From positions 1-64,000 of the forward strand of contig NZ_JAASQT010000007.1 of NCBI RefSeq assembly GCF_011761985.1: a stretch of DNA of 64,000 nt, in the 5' to 3' direction. Made by a program: the position numbers and the translations under genes. Positions within the stretch are counted from its first letter, which is position 1. Every line of letters begins with the position of its first letter. The notes below the pieces were generated by a model, which saw nothing but the letters and a program-made list of their open reading frames with translations, did not search any database and was not told the origin of the DNA. Below are positions 34,220 through 42,768 of the stretch, piece after piece. The stretch is from Brevundimonas terrae. Lineage in GTDB: Bacteria; Pseudomonadota; Alphaproteobacteria; Caulobacterales; Caulobacteraceae.

Positions 34220-35236
34220 ATGACAATGAACCGCCAATGGGTGCTGGCGCGCCGTCCTGTGGGGCAGGTGGGACTGGGTGATTTCGCCCGCACCGATGCC
34301 GAAATACCGGTCCCCGATCTATTGAAGGGTGAAATTCTGGTCCGCAACCGCATACTGGGTTTTGATCCTGCCCAGCGCGGCTGGATGGATCAGGGCGCAG
34401 GCTATATGGCCCCGATGGCACTGGGCGAACCTGTGCGCGGCAGTGCCTGCGCCGAGGTGATCGCCTCGCAAAATCCGGCCTATCCCGTTGGCAGTTTCGT
34501 ACGCGGCCTGTTCGGCTGGCAGGACTATGCGGTGGTGGCCAAGGCAGGCGAAACCGCGCCGATCTCCGTGCCGGAAGGCGTCCAGCCCGAAGAGGCGCTG
34601 GGGGTTCTTGGCGCGGCCAGCCTGACGGCGTGGGCGGGTATCAAGACGGTGGGCCGCGTCAAAAGCGGCGACTGTGTTCTGGTGTCAGGGGCGGGGGGCG
34701 CGGTCGGCAGTATGGTGGTGCAGATCGCCCGCCTGAACGGTGCGCGGGTGATCGGCATAGCGGGTGGTGCCAAAAAATGCCGATGGCTGACGCAGGATTA
34801 CGGAACCGATGCCGCCATTGATTACCGCACCGAAAATGTATCGGCGCGTCTGGCCGAACTGGCCCCCGAAGGCATCGACCTGTTCTTCGACAATGTCGGC
34901 GGCGATATCCTCGAAGCGGCCATTGCCCATATGGCCCTCCATGGCCGCATCGTTCTGTGCGGCTCCATATCCAGCTATAATGATGAACAGCCCGCGCCGG
35001 GACCACGCAACCTGTCGCGCATGATCTCCTACAGATTGCAGATGCAGGGCTTCATCCTGCTGGACCATCTGGATCAGGTCCCGCAGGCCAGCGCCGAACT
35101 ACGCAACTGGCTGTCTGCAGGGCAAATCCGTTACCGCACCGATATCCAGCACGGTTTCGACGCCATCCCCGCCACCTTCCTTCGCCTGTTCACCGGAGCC
35201 AATCAGGGCAAGCAGCTTTTGACGATCGATACCTGA
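34220..35236 (+). CDS. NADP-dependent oxidoreductase, zinc-free MDR (CurA/leukotriene B4 reductase-like)
   Basis: A 338-residue medium-chain reductase with NRQWVLARRPVGQV at the N terminus, LGAASLTAWAGIKTVGRV, the cofactor loop VSGAGGAVGSMVVQIARL and FFDNVGGDILEAAI. No zinc-ligand cysteine cluster is visible. Family members reduce activated C=C bonds of enones. GGGAGG precedes the ATG. It is divergent from the SnoaL/OYE pair and convergent with the next gene. Confidence 0.9.
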   Translation: MTMNRQWVLARRPVGQVGLGDFARTDAEIPVPDLLKGEILVRNRILGFDPAQRGWMDQGAGYMAPMALGEPVRGSACAEVIASQNPAYPVGSFVRGLFGWQDYAVVAKAGETAPISVPEGVQPEEALGVLGAASLTAWAGIKTVGRVKSGDCVLVSGAGGAVGSMVVQIARLNGARVIGIAGGAKKCRWLTQDYGTDAAIDYRTENVSARLAELAPEGIDLFFDNVGGDILEAAIAHMALHGRIVLCGSISSYNDEQPAPGPRNLSRMISYRLQMQGFILLDHLDQVPQASAELRNWLSAGQIRYRTDIQHGFDAIPATFLRLFTGANQGKQLLTIDT

Positions 35237-35246
35237 CCAGCCACCT

Positions 35247-36407
35247 TTAGCGGATGAAATGGGGCAGGAAGCGCGAGGTGTTGCGGGTGATGGCACCTGT
35301 GTCTTCGCGGATGCTCATGCCGGCGGCTTCATCGCCGACGATCCATGAGCCGATAATGGCGTGCTGGCCGTGGAAGCGGGGCGGGTTGTGCAGGGCCTGA
35401 AGGATGTGACGGCCCTGACCGTAACCACCATCATCGACGCCGCTGCTGATGCCGTGATCCAGAAGTTCGATATTGGCTCCCTCGCGCGAGAAGAAGGGTT
35501 TTCGTGCATAGCTGGAGCCGAGATTGGCGCGGGCGGGATCGTCCTCGAAATAGGCTTCCAGCAGGTTGGGGTGGTTGGGGTGGCGCGCCCACAAAAGCGG
35601 CAGGATGGCTTTGTTGGACAGGATGGACTTCCATGCCGGTTCCAACATGCGGATACCGCTTTGGCTTAGGTTCAAGGCCCATTCGTCGCGCAGCATCTGC
35701 TCCCACGGATAAAGCTTGAACATGGCCTCGATGAACCAGTCTTCGTGGTCCAGAAAACGCCCGTCACTATCAAGGCCGATATCTTCCAGCGCCACAAAGC
35801 GCGGTTTCATGCCCGCCTGCTGGGCGATGTCCTCGAGGAAGCGGACCGTCTGGCGATCTTCGGTAAAGGTCGCATCCGAGGCGAAGTGCAGGATGGTGCC
35901 ATTGGCAAACAGGGCGGCAAAACGCGCCAGCAGTTTTTCATACAGACTGTTGAACTGGTCGGCATGATCGGGAAGCTCGCGCGTGGCGATCTTGTCTTCC
36001 AGCCACAGCCACTGGAACACGGCCGTTTCATAGACACTGGTGGGGGTGTCGGCATTGTATTCATACAGTTTGGCCGGAGCCGTACCGTCATAGGCAAAGT
36101 CGAAACGGCCATAGAGGGACGGCATTTTTTGATGCCAGGTGTCGGCCACATAGTCTCGAAGAGGCGCGGGGATATCGACCTGTTCCATCAGCTCTTCGGA
36201 GGCGACCACCTCGGCCACCAGATCCAGACACATGGCGTGCAGCTCTTCGGTCGGGGCTTCGATCCCGTCCTCGACCTCTTGCAGGGAAAAGGCATAGGCG
36301 GCGGTTTCGTCCCAATAGGGCAGGCCATTATCGTGCCGCCAGCTGAAGCCGACGTCTTCGGCCTTCTGGTCCCAGTCGGGGCGCGGGGTGAAATATAGCC
36401 GTTCCAT
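35247..36407 (-). CDS. Glutathionylspermidine synthase-like ATP-grasp protein (YgiC/YjfC family)
   Basis: A 386-residue protein starting MERLYFTPRPDWDQKAEDVG, with ATP-grasp features of the glutathionylspermidine-synthase C-terminal domain (LPLLWARHPNHPNLLEAYFE and SREGANIELLDHG). YgiC/YjfC lack the amidase domain and are not proven to make glutathionylspermidine. The start is the ATG after AAGGGTCGAG. DUF350 and DUF1190 genes lie divergently next door, the same trio as in E. coli yjfL-yjfM-yjfC, so an envelope-linked ligase role is likely. Confidence 0.88.
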   Translation of the reverse strand: MERLYFTPRPDWDQKAEDVGFSWRHDNGLPYWDETAAYAFSLQEVEDGIEAPTEELHAMCLDLVAEVVASEELMEQVDIPAPLRDYVADTWHQKMPSLYGRFDFAYDGTAPAKLYEYNADTPTSVYETAVFQWLWLEDKIATRELPDHADQFNSLYEKLLARFAALFANGTILHFASDATFTEDRQTVRFLEDIAQQAGMKPRFVALEDIGLDSDGRFLDHEDWFIEAMFKLYPWEQMLRDEWALNLSQSGIRMLEPAWKSILSNKAILPLLWARHPNHPNLLEAYFEDDPARANLGSSYARKPFFSREGANIELLDHGISSGVDDGGYGQGRHILQALHNPPRFHGQHAIIGSWIVGDEAAGMSIREDTGAITRNTSRFLPHFIR

Positions 36408-36531
36408 GATCTCGACCCTTAAAGCACTAAAATCGTGCGACTTGTCCGGTTTCGGTGATAGACGGGTTTGCAAGATTCGACAGCCGCATTGCCGCAAGTC
36501 ACAGCGCCGCAGCGGTCAGGGGGTAGGTTAG

Positions 36532-36945
36532 ATGTTCGATATCGCCGCTTTTGGCTCGGGGGCGCTGGCCTTCCTGATTGCCTTTACCATGGCTGCCGGT
36601 TTTACGCTGGTGTTCAAACTGGTTTACCAGTGGATCACGCCCTATCACGAACGTGACCTGATCCGTCAGGGCAATAGCGCAGCGGCTGTAACGCTGGGCG
36701 GGGCGCTGATCGGCTATGTATTGCCGCTGGCCTCGGCCCTGTCACAGACCTATTCGCTGCAAGAATTTGCGGCATGGGCATTGCTGGCCGGTGTGATGCA
36801 GATTCTGGCCTTTGTTATTGTCAGCCGCCTTGCCTTCAAAGGCTTTGTCCAGCGCGTCGAGAATGGCGAGATGGCGGCGGCCTTCTATATGGCGTCGGTG
36901 TCGATCTGTATCGGCCTGTTGAACGCTGCCTGTATGACGGCCTGA
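36532..36945 (+). CDS. DUF350 domain membrane protein (YjfL-like)
   Basis: A 137-residue integral membrane protein with about four hydrophobic helices (FLIAFTMAAGFTLVFKLVYQ, AAAVTLGGALIGYVLPLASA, AWALLAGVMQILAFVIVSRL and a last near MASVSICIGLL). This is the DUF350 pattern. Its gene is divergent from the YgiC-like gene and four bases ahead of the DUF1190 gene. Molecular function is unknown. Confidence 0.87.
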   Translation: MFDIAAFGSGALAFLIAFTMAAGFTLVFKLVYQWITPYHERDLIRQGNSAAAVTLGGALIGYVLPLASALSQTYSLQEFAAWALLAGVMQILAFVIVSRLAFKGFVQRVENGEMAAAFYMASVSICIGLLNAACMTA

Positions 36946-36949
36946 TCCG

Positions 36950-37573
36950 ATGAGCGCACAGAAGACTCCGCTTTCGATGCGTCGCCTGAAGCGTTCGCGC
37001 GTGCTGCATGTCAGCAGTCTGATGGCGACGGCGGGCTTTACGCTGGCGGCCTGTGGCCAACCTGCCCCGACGGCACCGTCTGCGCCCGAGGGCGAATGGG
37101 ATGCGCCGACACAGGTGGCCTATAGCTCGGTCGAGGCCTGTGTCTCGTCGGGTGAACCGGCCACTGAATGTCAGGCTGCCTTTGACACGGCTGCCAAGCA
37201 GGCGGCTGAAAATGCCCCACGCTTTACTTCGCAGGAAGAGTGCGAGGCGTCATGGGGTGCAGGACAGTGCCAGCAGGGCACCAATACCAACGGCGGCGGC
37301 TCTTTCTTCATGCCGATGCTGGCCGGTTTCATGATGGCGCGCATGATGAGCGGGGGCCAGAATGCCGCCGCCCAGCCGCTTTATCGTGAATGTCGCACCC
37401 GTAATCCGGATGGCTCATGCCGTGACGGAGGCTTGCGTACAGGCGCGGGGGCCGGATATCTGGGCCGCAGCCTGAACCGCGCGCCCGAACAGGCCGACAA
37501 GGCTTCGGAGCGTCGCGGCTCGCGGGCAGTATCGCGCGGCGGGTTTGGCGGCGGCCGCAGCTATGGCGGTTAG
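36950..37573 (+). CDS. DUF1190 family lipoprotein (YgiB/YjfM-like)
   Basis: A 207-residue protein with a basic N terminus, a hydrophobic segment and a lipobox TLAAC at residues 31-35, so probably a lipoprotein. It has paired cysteines (C60, C69, later CEASWGAGQC and YRECRTRNPDGSC) and a Gly/Arg/Ser-rich C-terminal tail. This fits DUF1190. It overlaps the convergent TauE gene by four bases. With the DUF350 and YgiC-like genes it forms a conserved envelope cassette of unknown role. Confidence 0.85.
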   Translation: MSAQKTPLSMRRLKRSRVLHVSSLMATAGFTLAACGQPAPTAPSAPEGEWDAPTQVAYSSVEACVSSGEPATECQAAFDTAAKQAAENAPRFTSQEECEASWGAGQCQQGTNTNGGGSFFMPMLAGFMMARMMSGGQNAAAQPLYRECRTRNPDGSCRDGGLRTGAGAGYLGRSLNRAPEQADKASERRGSRAVSRGGFGGGRSYGG

Positions 37574-38385
37574 GACGCCATAGCCGGTATCAGCACGCCT
37601 GCACTCTTGTAGAGCATATAGAAGGCGACCACGAAGATCAGGCCCGCAAAGACGGTGTTCAGGCGCCCTTTGCTGGCGGACAGGGTCTTGGCGAGGCGCG
37701 CCCCGACCATACCGCCCAGTACGCCACCGGCAATGAATACAGCCGCCAAAATCCAGTCTACCCAGCCATCGAGGGCATAGTTGATCGCGGTTGTCAGGCC
37801 GAAGGCGGTTACCCCGACCAGCGAAGAGCCGACGGCGGTGAAGATCGACATACCCGTCGAATACATAAGGCTGGGAACGATCAGGAAACCGCCGCCAATA
37901 CCGAAGAAGCCGGACATGATGCCCGTCGCGGTGCCGGTGGCGATCAGCTTGGGCGCATTGCCCTTGGTCAGTTCGACGTCTGGATTTCCGCCTGCCTTGC
38001 GTCCGCGCAGCATCAGGAAGCCGACAATTACCATAAGGACCGCGAACAGGGCCAGCAGCTTTTGGCCATCAACGGCCTTGCCTAGAGTCGAGCCGAGGGT
38101 TGCGCCGATCACGCCCGCCAGTGCGAACACACCGGCGATCTTCCACTTTACATTGCCGTGGCGGGCATGGTTCAGCACATTGGTGAAGGCATTGGCCGCG
38201 ACCGCAAAGGCGCTGGTGCCGATGGCCAGATGCGGGTCTTTGACCCCCACCAGATAGACCATCAGCGGCACAGCCAGAATGGAGCCGCCGCCGCCGACGA
38301 GGCCCAGCGTGAAGCCGACCAGAGAACCGGCACCGGCACCCAGTACATATTGCAGGACGCTGAGCGTCGTGGCGGCAGTGTCCAT
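37570..38385 (-). CDS. TauE/SafE family sulfite or sulfur-compound exporter
   Basis: A 271-residue membrane protein with about eight hydrophobic segments and the family repeats GFTLGLVGGGGSILAVPLMV and GFFGIGGGFLIVPSLMYSTG. TauE/SafE proteins export sulfite, sulfoacetate or related anions. It follows the sulfide:quinone oxidoreductase gene by one base, and the next two genes upstream also serve sulfur oxidation, so sulfite or thiosulfate efflux is the likely job. Confidence 0.88.
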   Translation of the reverse strand: MDTAATTLSVLQYVLGAGAGSLVGFTLGLVGGGGSILAVPLMVYLVGVKDPHLAIGTSAFAVAANAFTNVLNHARHGNVKWKIAGVFALAGVIGATLGSTLGKAVDGQKLLALFAVLMVIVGFLMLRGRKAGGNPDVELTKGNAPKLIATGTATGIMSGFFGIGGGFLIVPSLMYSTGMSIFTAVGSSLVGVTAFGLTTAINYALDGWVDWILAAVFIAGGVLGGMVGARLAKTLSASKGRLNTVFAGLIFVVAFYMLYKSAGVLIPAMAS

Positions 38386-38386
38386 A

Positions 38387-39637
38387 TCAGGCAGCCTTGT
38401 CGGTGTTGGAAAGCGACTGGGGGGCGGCCAGCCATTCGCGGCCCTTCAACATGCCTTGCCAGTAGATTTCCGGCAGGGCTTCGGACTTGAGCAGCCACGC
38501 GAGACGGGTCGGCTTCTGGCCGTCCAGCACCCATTTGGGGAAGCTGGGCAGCAGCTTGCCGCCATAGCCGAACTCGGCCAGCACGATCTTGCCGCGCTCT
38601 ACCGTCAGAGGGCAGGAGCCATAGCCGTCATAGGCGGCGACCATGTCCTTGCCGTCCAGCAGGGCCAGCAGGTTTTCGGCCACGACCGGTGCCTGTTTGC
38701 GGGCGGCCGCTGCGGTCTTGGCATTGGATGTGGAGGTGCCGTCACCCAGACCGAAGACGTTCTCGATGCGCTTGTGACGCAAGGTGGTGTCGTCAACATC
38801 GATCCAGCCCGCCTCGTTTGCCAGAGCGCTGTCACGCACGACGTCCAGTGCGGTTTGCGGCGGGCAGGCGTGCAGGAAGTCGTATTCGCGGACCTCTTCA
38901 CGCGTGGTGCCATCGGCATCCGTGACGACGAAGCGGGCTTGCTTGGCCTGACCATCGACGCCCACCAGACGCGATCCGAACTTCAGGTCAACGCCATAGG
39001 CTTTCACATATTCCATCAGGGCCGGAACATAGGCGGCGACGCCGAACAGGACGGGACCGGCATTGTGGAACTCGATCTCGATATCCTGCAAACGGTCCTG
39101 ACGACGCCAGTGGTCAGCCGACAGGTACATGGCCTTTTGCGGGGCACCGGCGCACTTGATCGGCATGGGCGGCTGGGTGAACAGGGCGCGGCCCGAGCGC
39201 ATGGCCTGTACCAACTCCCACGTATAGGGCGCGGTGTCATAGCCATAGTTCGAGGTGACGCCGTTGCGACCAAGGCTTTCCTTGAGGCCGGGAATGGCGT
39301 CCCAGTCCAGTTTGAGGCCCGGTGAAACCACCATGGCGCGATAGCCGACACTGTCACCGTTCGACAGGCGCACGCAGTTGACGGCGGTGTCGAATGCGGT
39401 GGCGGCGGCCTTGATCCATGTCGCACCGGCAGGGATCAGCGAGACCTGCGGGCGGTGGGTCTTGGATGGCGCGAAGATGCCGCCGCCGACCATGGTCCAG
39501 CCGGGCTGGTAATAGTGGGTGTCCGACGGCTCGACGATGGCGATAGACAGGGTGGGGCGGCGCTTCAGCAGGCTGGCGGCGGTGGCAAGGCCACCGGCAC
39601 CGCCACCAATCACGACGACGTCATAGGTTGCGCTCAT
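38387..39637 (-). CDS. sqr: Sulfide:quinone oxidoreductase-like FAD protein
   Basis: A 416-residue FAD-dependent oxidoreductase starting MSATYDVVVIGGGAGGLATA. It has HYYQPGWTMVGGGIF, TQPPMPIKCAGAPQKAMYL with a conserved cysteine, FLHACPPQTAL with a second cysteine, and VFGLGDGTSTSNAKTAAAAR. These features fit type II SQR, which oxidises sulfide to a persulfide and passes electrons to quinone at the inner membrane. The start at 39637 overlaps the upstream DUF442 gene stop (ATGA). Neighbours confirm a reactive-sulfur role. Confidence 0.9.
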   Translation of the reverse strand: MSATYDVVVIGGGAGGLATAASLLKRRPTLSIAIVEPSDTHYYQPGWTMVGGGIFAPSKTHRPQVSLIPAGATWIKAAATAFDTAVNCVRLSNGDSVGYRAMVVSPGLKLDWDAIPGLKESLGRNGVTSNYGYDTAPYTWELVQAMRSGRALFTQPPMPIKCAGAPQKAMYLSADHWRRQDRLQDIEIEFHNAGPVLFGVAAYVPALMEYVKAYGVDLKFGSRLVGVDGQAKQARFVVTDADGTTREEVREYDFLHACPPQTALDVVRDSALANEAGWIDVDDTTLRHKRIENVFGLGDGTSTSNAKTAAAARKQAPVVAENLLALLDGKDMVAAYDGYGSCPLTVERGKIVLAEFGYGGKLLPSFPKWVLDGQKPTRLAWLLKSEALPEIYWQGMLKGREWLAAPQSLSNTDKAA

Positions 39638-40056
39638 GCGGCACCTGTTTCGAGACGGGCACGCAGGCCGTTCAGGTCGTAACCGGCCTTGGCTGCGGTC
39701 TCGATCAGCGTCGTGGCGTTCTGGTCCTTGGCGTGGGCCAGCGCCCAGAGAAACGTGGTGCGGGTGCCGGTGCGGCAAAAGCCGAACACAGGGGCCGGAA
39801 GCTGGTCGATGGTCGAGCGGAACAGGGCGATGTCGTCATCGCTGATCTGTCCACCGACAACCGGCACATGGGCAAAGGCCAGACCGGCTTTTTCAGCAGC
39901 CGCCTTGATATCGGCGGTCAGGGGCTGTCCCTCGACCTCGCCATCGGGGCGGTTCGAGATAACCGAGCGATAGCCCGCCGCGACGATGGCGGGCATGTCT
40001 TCGGGCGAGATTTGCGGCGAGGTCGATAGACGCTCGTCGAGGGGGCGCATATCCAT
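39634..40056 (-). CDS. DUF442 / TIGR01244 sulfurtransferase-phosphatase-like protein
   Basis: A 140-residue protein starting MDMRPLDERLSTSPQISPED. It has GYRSVISNRPDGE and a C-x5-R loop FGFCRTGTRTTFLW, like dual-specificity phosphatases and the Blh N-terminal domain. In sulfur clusters this domain accompanies persulfide dioxygenases and rhodaneses. The ATG at 40056 has AGGAAG upstream; ATG at 40050 is also possible. It lies between sqr and the metallohydrolase and overlaps sqr. Confidence 0.86.
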   Translation of the reverse strand: MDMRPLDERLSTSPQISPEDMPAIVAAGYRSVISNRPDGEVEGQPLTADIKAAAEKAGLAFAHVPVVGGQISDDDIALFRSTIDQLPAPVFGFCRTGTRTTFLWALAHAKDQNATTLIETAAKAGYDLNGLRARLETGAA

Positions 40057-40161
40057 GGGTGTTCTCACTTCTTCCTGAGCTAGGTGATCCGTGTCCGTCT
40101 TGGTGCGGACTGACGGAGGGTGTGCGGACGGGCGGCGGACCAGATGGCCCGCCATCGGCCA

Positions 40162-41103
40162 CTACAATTGGTTCAGCGGTACCTTGAGGTAGCTGACGCC
40201 GTTGTCTTCGGGGGCAGGCATCCGTCCGCCATTCATATTCACCTGCACCGAGGGCAGGATGAGCTTGGGCATGGACAAGGTGGCATCGCGCTGGGTGCGC
40301 ATTTGCACAAACGCATCCTCGCTCACGCCGTCACGGACATGGATGTTCGAGGTGCGCTGGGCACCGATCGTGGTCTCCCAGACGAATTCCGTGCGTGCAG
40401 GCGGGGCCTTGTAATCGTGGCACAGGAAGACGCGTGTCTCGTCCTGAAGCGAGGTCAGGCGCTTGATCGAGCGATACAGCGTGCGGGCATCTCCACCGGG
40501 GAAGTCGCAGCGGGCGGTGCCATAGTCCGGCATGAACATGGTATCGCCGGGGAAGATGGCGTCGCCAATCACATAGGCCAGACAGGCGGGCGTGTGGCCG
40601 GGAACGTGAAGGACGGTGGCTTCCAGATTGCCGATGCGGAAGCGGTCGCCATCATTGAAGAGCAGATCAAACTGGCTGCCGTCACGACGGAACTGCGTCC
40701 CCTCGTTGAAGATCTTGCCGAAGACCTCCTGCACGGTGACGATCTCGCGTCCAATGGCCAGTTGCCCGCCGAGCTTCTCCTGAAGATAGGGCGCAGCAGA
40801 CAGGTGGTCGGCATGGGCATGGGTTTCCAGCAGCCACTGAATCTCCAAACCTTCGGATTTCACGTAATCAATCAGGGCATCTGCCGAGGCGCTGCTGGTC
40901 CGGCCAGCGGCGGCGTCATAGTCCAGAACGCTGTCGATTATCGCTGCGGCGTTCGAAGACGGATCACGCACAACGTGGCTGATCGTGAAGGTCGCCGGAT
41001 CAAAGAAAGACTTAACGATCGGGCGTTCTTGGGCATCGGCAAGAGCGGCGGCGATCACATCACGCGCATAGTCACGGGCGGGGTCGGTGGCGGGATGGGA
41101 CAT
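40162..41103 (-). CDS. Metallo-beta-lactamase-fold hydrolase, persulfide-dioxygenase/Blh-like
   Basis: A 313-residue MBL-fold protein with the metal motif ETHAHADHLSAAPYL (HxHxDH), HVPGHTPACLAYVIGD, and CDFPGGDARTLYRSI with FLCHDY. This arrangement matches ETHE1/Blh-type persulfide dioxygenases, which oxidise glutathione persulfide to sulfite. It is the first gene of the minus-strand sulfur operon (then DUF442, sqr, tauE) and faces the regulator operon across a region with an inverted repeat. Confidence 0.9.
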   Translation of the reverse strand: MSHPATDPARDYARDVIAAALADAQERPIVKSFFDPATFTISHVVRDPSSNAAAIIDSVLDYDAAAGRTSSASADALIDYVKSEGLEIQWLLETHAHADHLSAAPYLQEKLGGQLAIGREIVTVQEVFGKIFNEGTQFRRDGSQFDLLFNDGDRFRIGNLEATVLHVPGHTPACLAYVIGDAIFPGDTMFMPDYGTARCDFPGGDARTLYRSIKRLTSLQDETRVFLCHDYKAPPARTEFVWETTIGAQRTSNIHVRDGVSEDAFVQMRTQRDATLSMPKLILPSVQVNMNGGRMPAPEDNGVSYLKVPLNQL

Positions 41104-41132
41104 GGTTCACTCCTTGCTGGACAAACACATTT

Positions 41133-41161
41133 AGTAACTTACATATTTAACGCAAGTTACT
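41133..41161. promoter_or_regulatory. Candidate operator of the persulfide-sensing ArsR regulator
   Basis: Perfect inverted repeat AGTAACTT (41133-41140) and AAGTTACT (41154-41161) with a 13-base spacer. A second symmetry, ACATA (41141-41145) and TATGT (41161-41165), interlocks with it. The site is AT-rich and lies between the divergent metallohydrolase and peroxiredoxin-regulator operons, as expected for a shared repressor operator. Confidence 0.65.
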
Positions 41162-41218
41162 ATGTATATTTGCAATCCATTTTCGCGACCGCCTAAGGTA
41201 TGAAGGAGGGCAATGGAC

Positions 41219-41872
41219 ATGAATGAAAGCGGCACTCCCGCTCAGAACACCGTCTCGGGGCGCGCCTTGCGCATCAACGATCCGGCCCCCGACTTTGTCG
41301 CTCGCACCACGTCGGGCGAAGTCCGCCTGTCCCAGTATCGGGGGCAGTGGCTGGTGCTGTTTTCGCATCCGGCGGATTTCACACCGGTCTGCACCAGCGA
41401 GTTTGTGGCCCTGTCCCGCCGTGCCGGAGACTTCGCCGCCATAGATTGCGTGCTGCTGGGCCTGTCGGTTGACAGCCTGTTCTCGCATCTGGCGTGGCTG
41501 GCGGATATTGATCGCCGTTTCGGGGTCAAGGTGCCGTTTCCGGTCATCGAAGACCCGTCCATGGCGATTGCCCAGGCCTATGGAATGCTGGATCCGGCGT
41601 CTCCAGACAGCGCCACTGTGCGGGCCACATACGTCATCGATCCGCAAGGTATTGTGCGGGCCATCAGCTGGTATCCGATGAATGTCGGTCGCTCGGTCGA
41701 CGAGCTCCTGCGACTTGTGCAGGCCTTGCAAGAGGCGGATCGGGCGCAGGCCCTGACCCCTGCGGGCTGGCAACCGGGCGAGGCGATGTTGTCCGTTTCG
41801 CCCCTGACGCTGGACGAGGCCTTGGCGCGTGAAGGTCAGTCCCCCTGGTATTATCAGGAGAGCAAGGGGTGA
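41219..41872 (+). CDS. Peroxiredoxin, Prx6-like
   Basis: About 217 residues. The peroxidatic cysteine lies in FSHPADFTPVCTSEF near residue 58; the rest of the chain has one further cysteine (AIDCVLLGL). A C-terminal extension, PLTLDEALAREGQSPWYYQ, fits the Prx6 subgroup. I place the start at ATG 41219, nine bases after GGAGG; ATG 41213 is only three bases away from it. It probably removes peroxides or persulfides. The ArsR gene overlaps its stop (GTGA), so the two are co-regulated. Confidence 0.88.
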   Translation: MNESGTPAQNTVSGRALRINDPAPDFVARTTSGEVRLSQYRGQWLVLFSHPADFTPVCTSEFVALSRRAGDFAAIDCVLLGLSVDSLFSHLAWLADIDRRFGVKVPFPVIEDPSMAIAQAYGMLDPASPDSATVRATYVIDPQGIVRAISWYPMNVGRSVDELLRLVQALQEADRAQALTPAGWQPGEAMLSVSPLTLDEALAREGQSPWYYQESKG

Positions 41873-42282
41873 CATCCGAACCGAAAAATCTGGAACAGCT
41901 TAAACAGGTGGTGCCCGAAGCCGCCGAACTGCTGCGCCAGTTGTCGAACCCTAACCGGCTGCTTTTGCTGTGCCATATCGCCGGTCAGGAATGCTCTGTC
42001 GGCGAACTGGAACACGAGCTCGGCATCAAACAGCCGGGCCTGTCCCAGCAACTGGCCGAACTGCGTCAGGCCGGACTCGTTAAAACGCGCCGACAGTCGC
42101 GCTCCATCTATTATTCCATCGCCGACGAACGCACGCAGGGCATTCTCGCAATGCTCTGGATGACCTTCTGCCAGCCCCAAAGCGCCGCGATGACGTTCCC
42201 CATCCCGCCTGCATCATCGCCCACTGGCCCGACCGCCAACAGAGCCGCCGGTGCCGCCAATTTCGCACGCGTCATCAGCTAA
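41869..42282 (+). CDS. ArsR-family regulator, SqrR/BigR-like persulfide sensor
   Basis: A 137-residue winged-helix regulator: LLRQLSNPNRLLLLC, VGELEHELGIKQPGLSQQLA (recognition helix) and TRRQSRSIYYSI (wing). C35 and C101 are 66 residues apart, the same spacing as the redox cysteines C41 and C107 of SqrR, which form a tetrasulfide bridge with persulfides and release DNA. C42 is an extra cysteine. The GTG start overlaps the peroxiredoxin stop. The C-terminal 25 residues are Pro/Ala-rich and not conserved. It probably represses both divergent sulfur operons. Confidence 0.9.
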   Translation: MTSEPKNLEQLKQVVPEAAELLRQLSNPNRLLLLCHIAGQECSVGELEHELGIKQPGLSQQLAELRQAGLVKTRRQSRSIYYSIADERTQGILAMLWMTFCQPQSAAMTFPIPPASSPTGPTANRAAGAANFARVIS

Positions 42283-42302
42283 GCGCCGAACGCGCTGTCA
42301 GC

Positions 42303-42536
42303 TCAATCGGAACGTGTGCGTATTGTTCTGCGCGGGGTCTGGTTCGACAAGGCGTCGGCTTGCTGCTGTAGATTTCGAGCTATGCGTCGCGCTTGGTCGA
42401 GGTCTTTAAAGGGAAAGGTGCAGGCCTCGCCCAGAGCGATAGACCAGCCACCGGCCTTGACGACGACGCGATAAATACGGGGGCTGCGGATGCGTTTCCC
42501 GCATCTTTGAAGGCTCCCATCATAGCCGGACATCAT
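42303..42536 (-). CDS. Small hypothetical protein
   Basis: A 77-residue product starting MMSGYDGSLQRCGKR. The core RIYRVVVKAGGWSIALGEAC followed by FKDLDQARRIARNLQQQADA resembles short DUF2188-like proteins. The same frame stays open up to 42701 (132 residues), but that start lacks a good ribosome-binding site. The ATGATG here overlaps the TGA of a 47-codon ORF with a strong AGGAG site, so coupled translation is possible. Function unknown; coding status moderately supported. Confidence 0.45.
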   Translation of the reverse strand: MMSGYDGSLQRCGKRIRSPRIYRVVVKAGGWSIALGEACTFPFKDLDQARRIARNLQQQADALSNQTPRRTIRTRSD

Positions 42537-42676
42537 TGCCGATGCGCCTTGCGAATAGGGGCAGATGCGCCAAAGGCTGCTCTGACCCGTATCATGACCA
42601 TCGACCATATATTTGGTTGTGGGGATGGTTTGGAGGGGGATGTCAGCGAGTGTTGCAATAGACCGGATCGGCTCAT
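42533..42676 (-). CDS. Possible 47-residue leader peptide
   Basis: ATG at 42676 follows AAAGGAGATCGCC, a strong ribosome-binding site. The frame runs 47 codons and stops at 42533, overlapping the start of the next small ORF. The product has no recognisable domain. It may be a leader that couples translation, or chance. Confidence 0.25.
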   Translation of the reverse strand: MSRSGLLQHSLTSPSKPSPQPNIWSMVMIRVRAAFGASAPIRKAHRQ

Positions 42677-42768
42677 GGCGATCTCCTTTCGCGGTCATCA
42701 CAGCCCGTATGGGGATAAGCGGGCGATAGTGTTCGGCGCTGTTTGCATAAGCGCGGCCTAAAGCGGTC

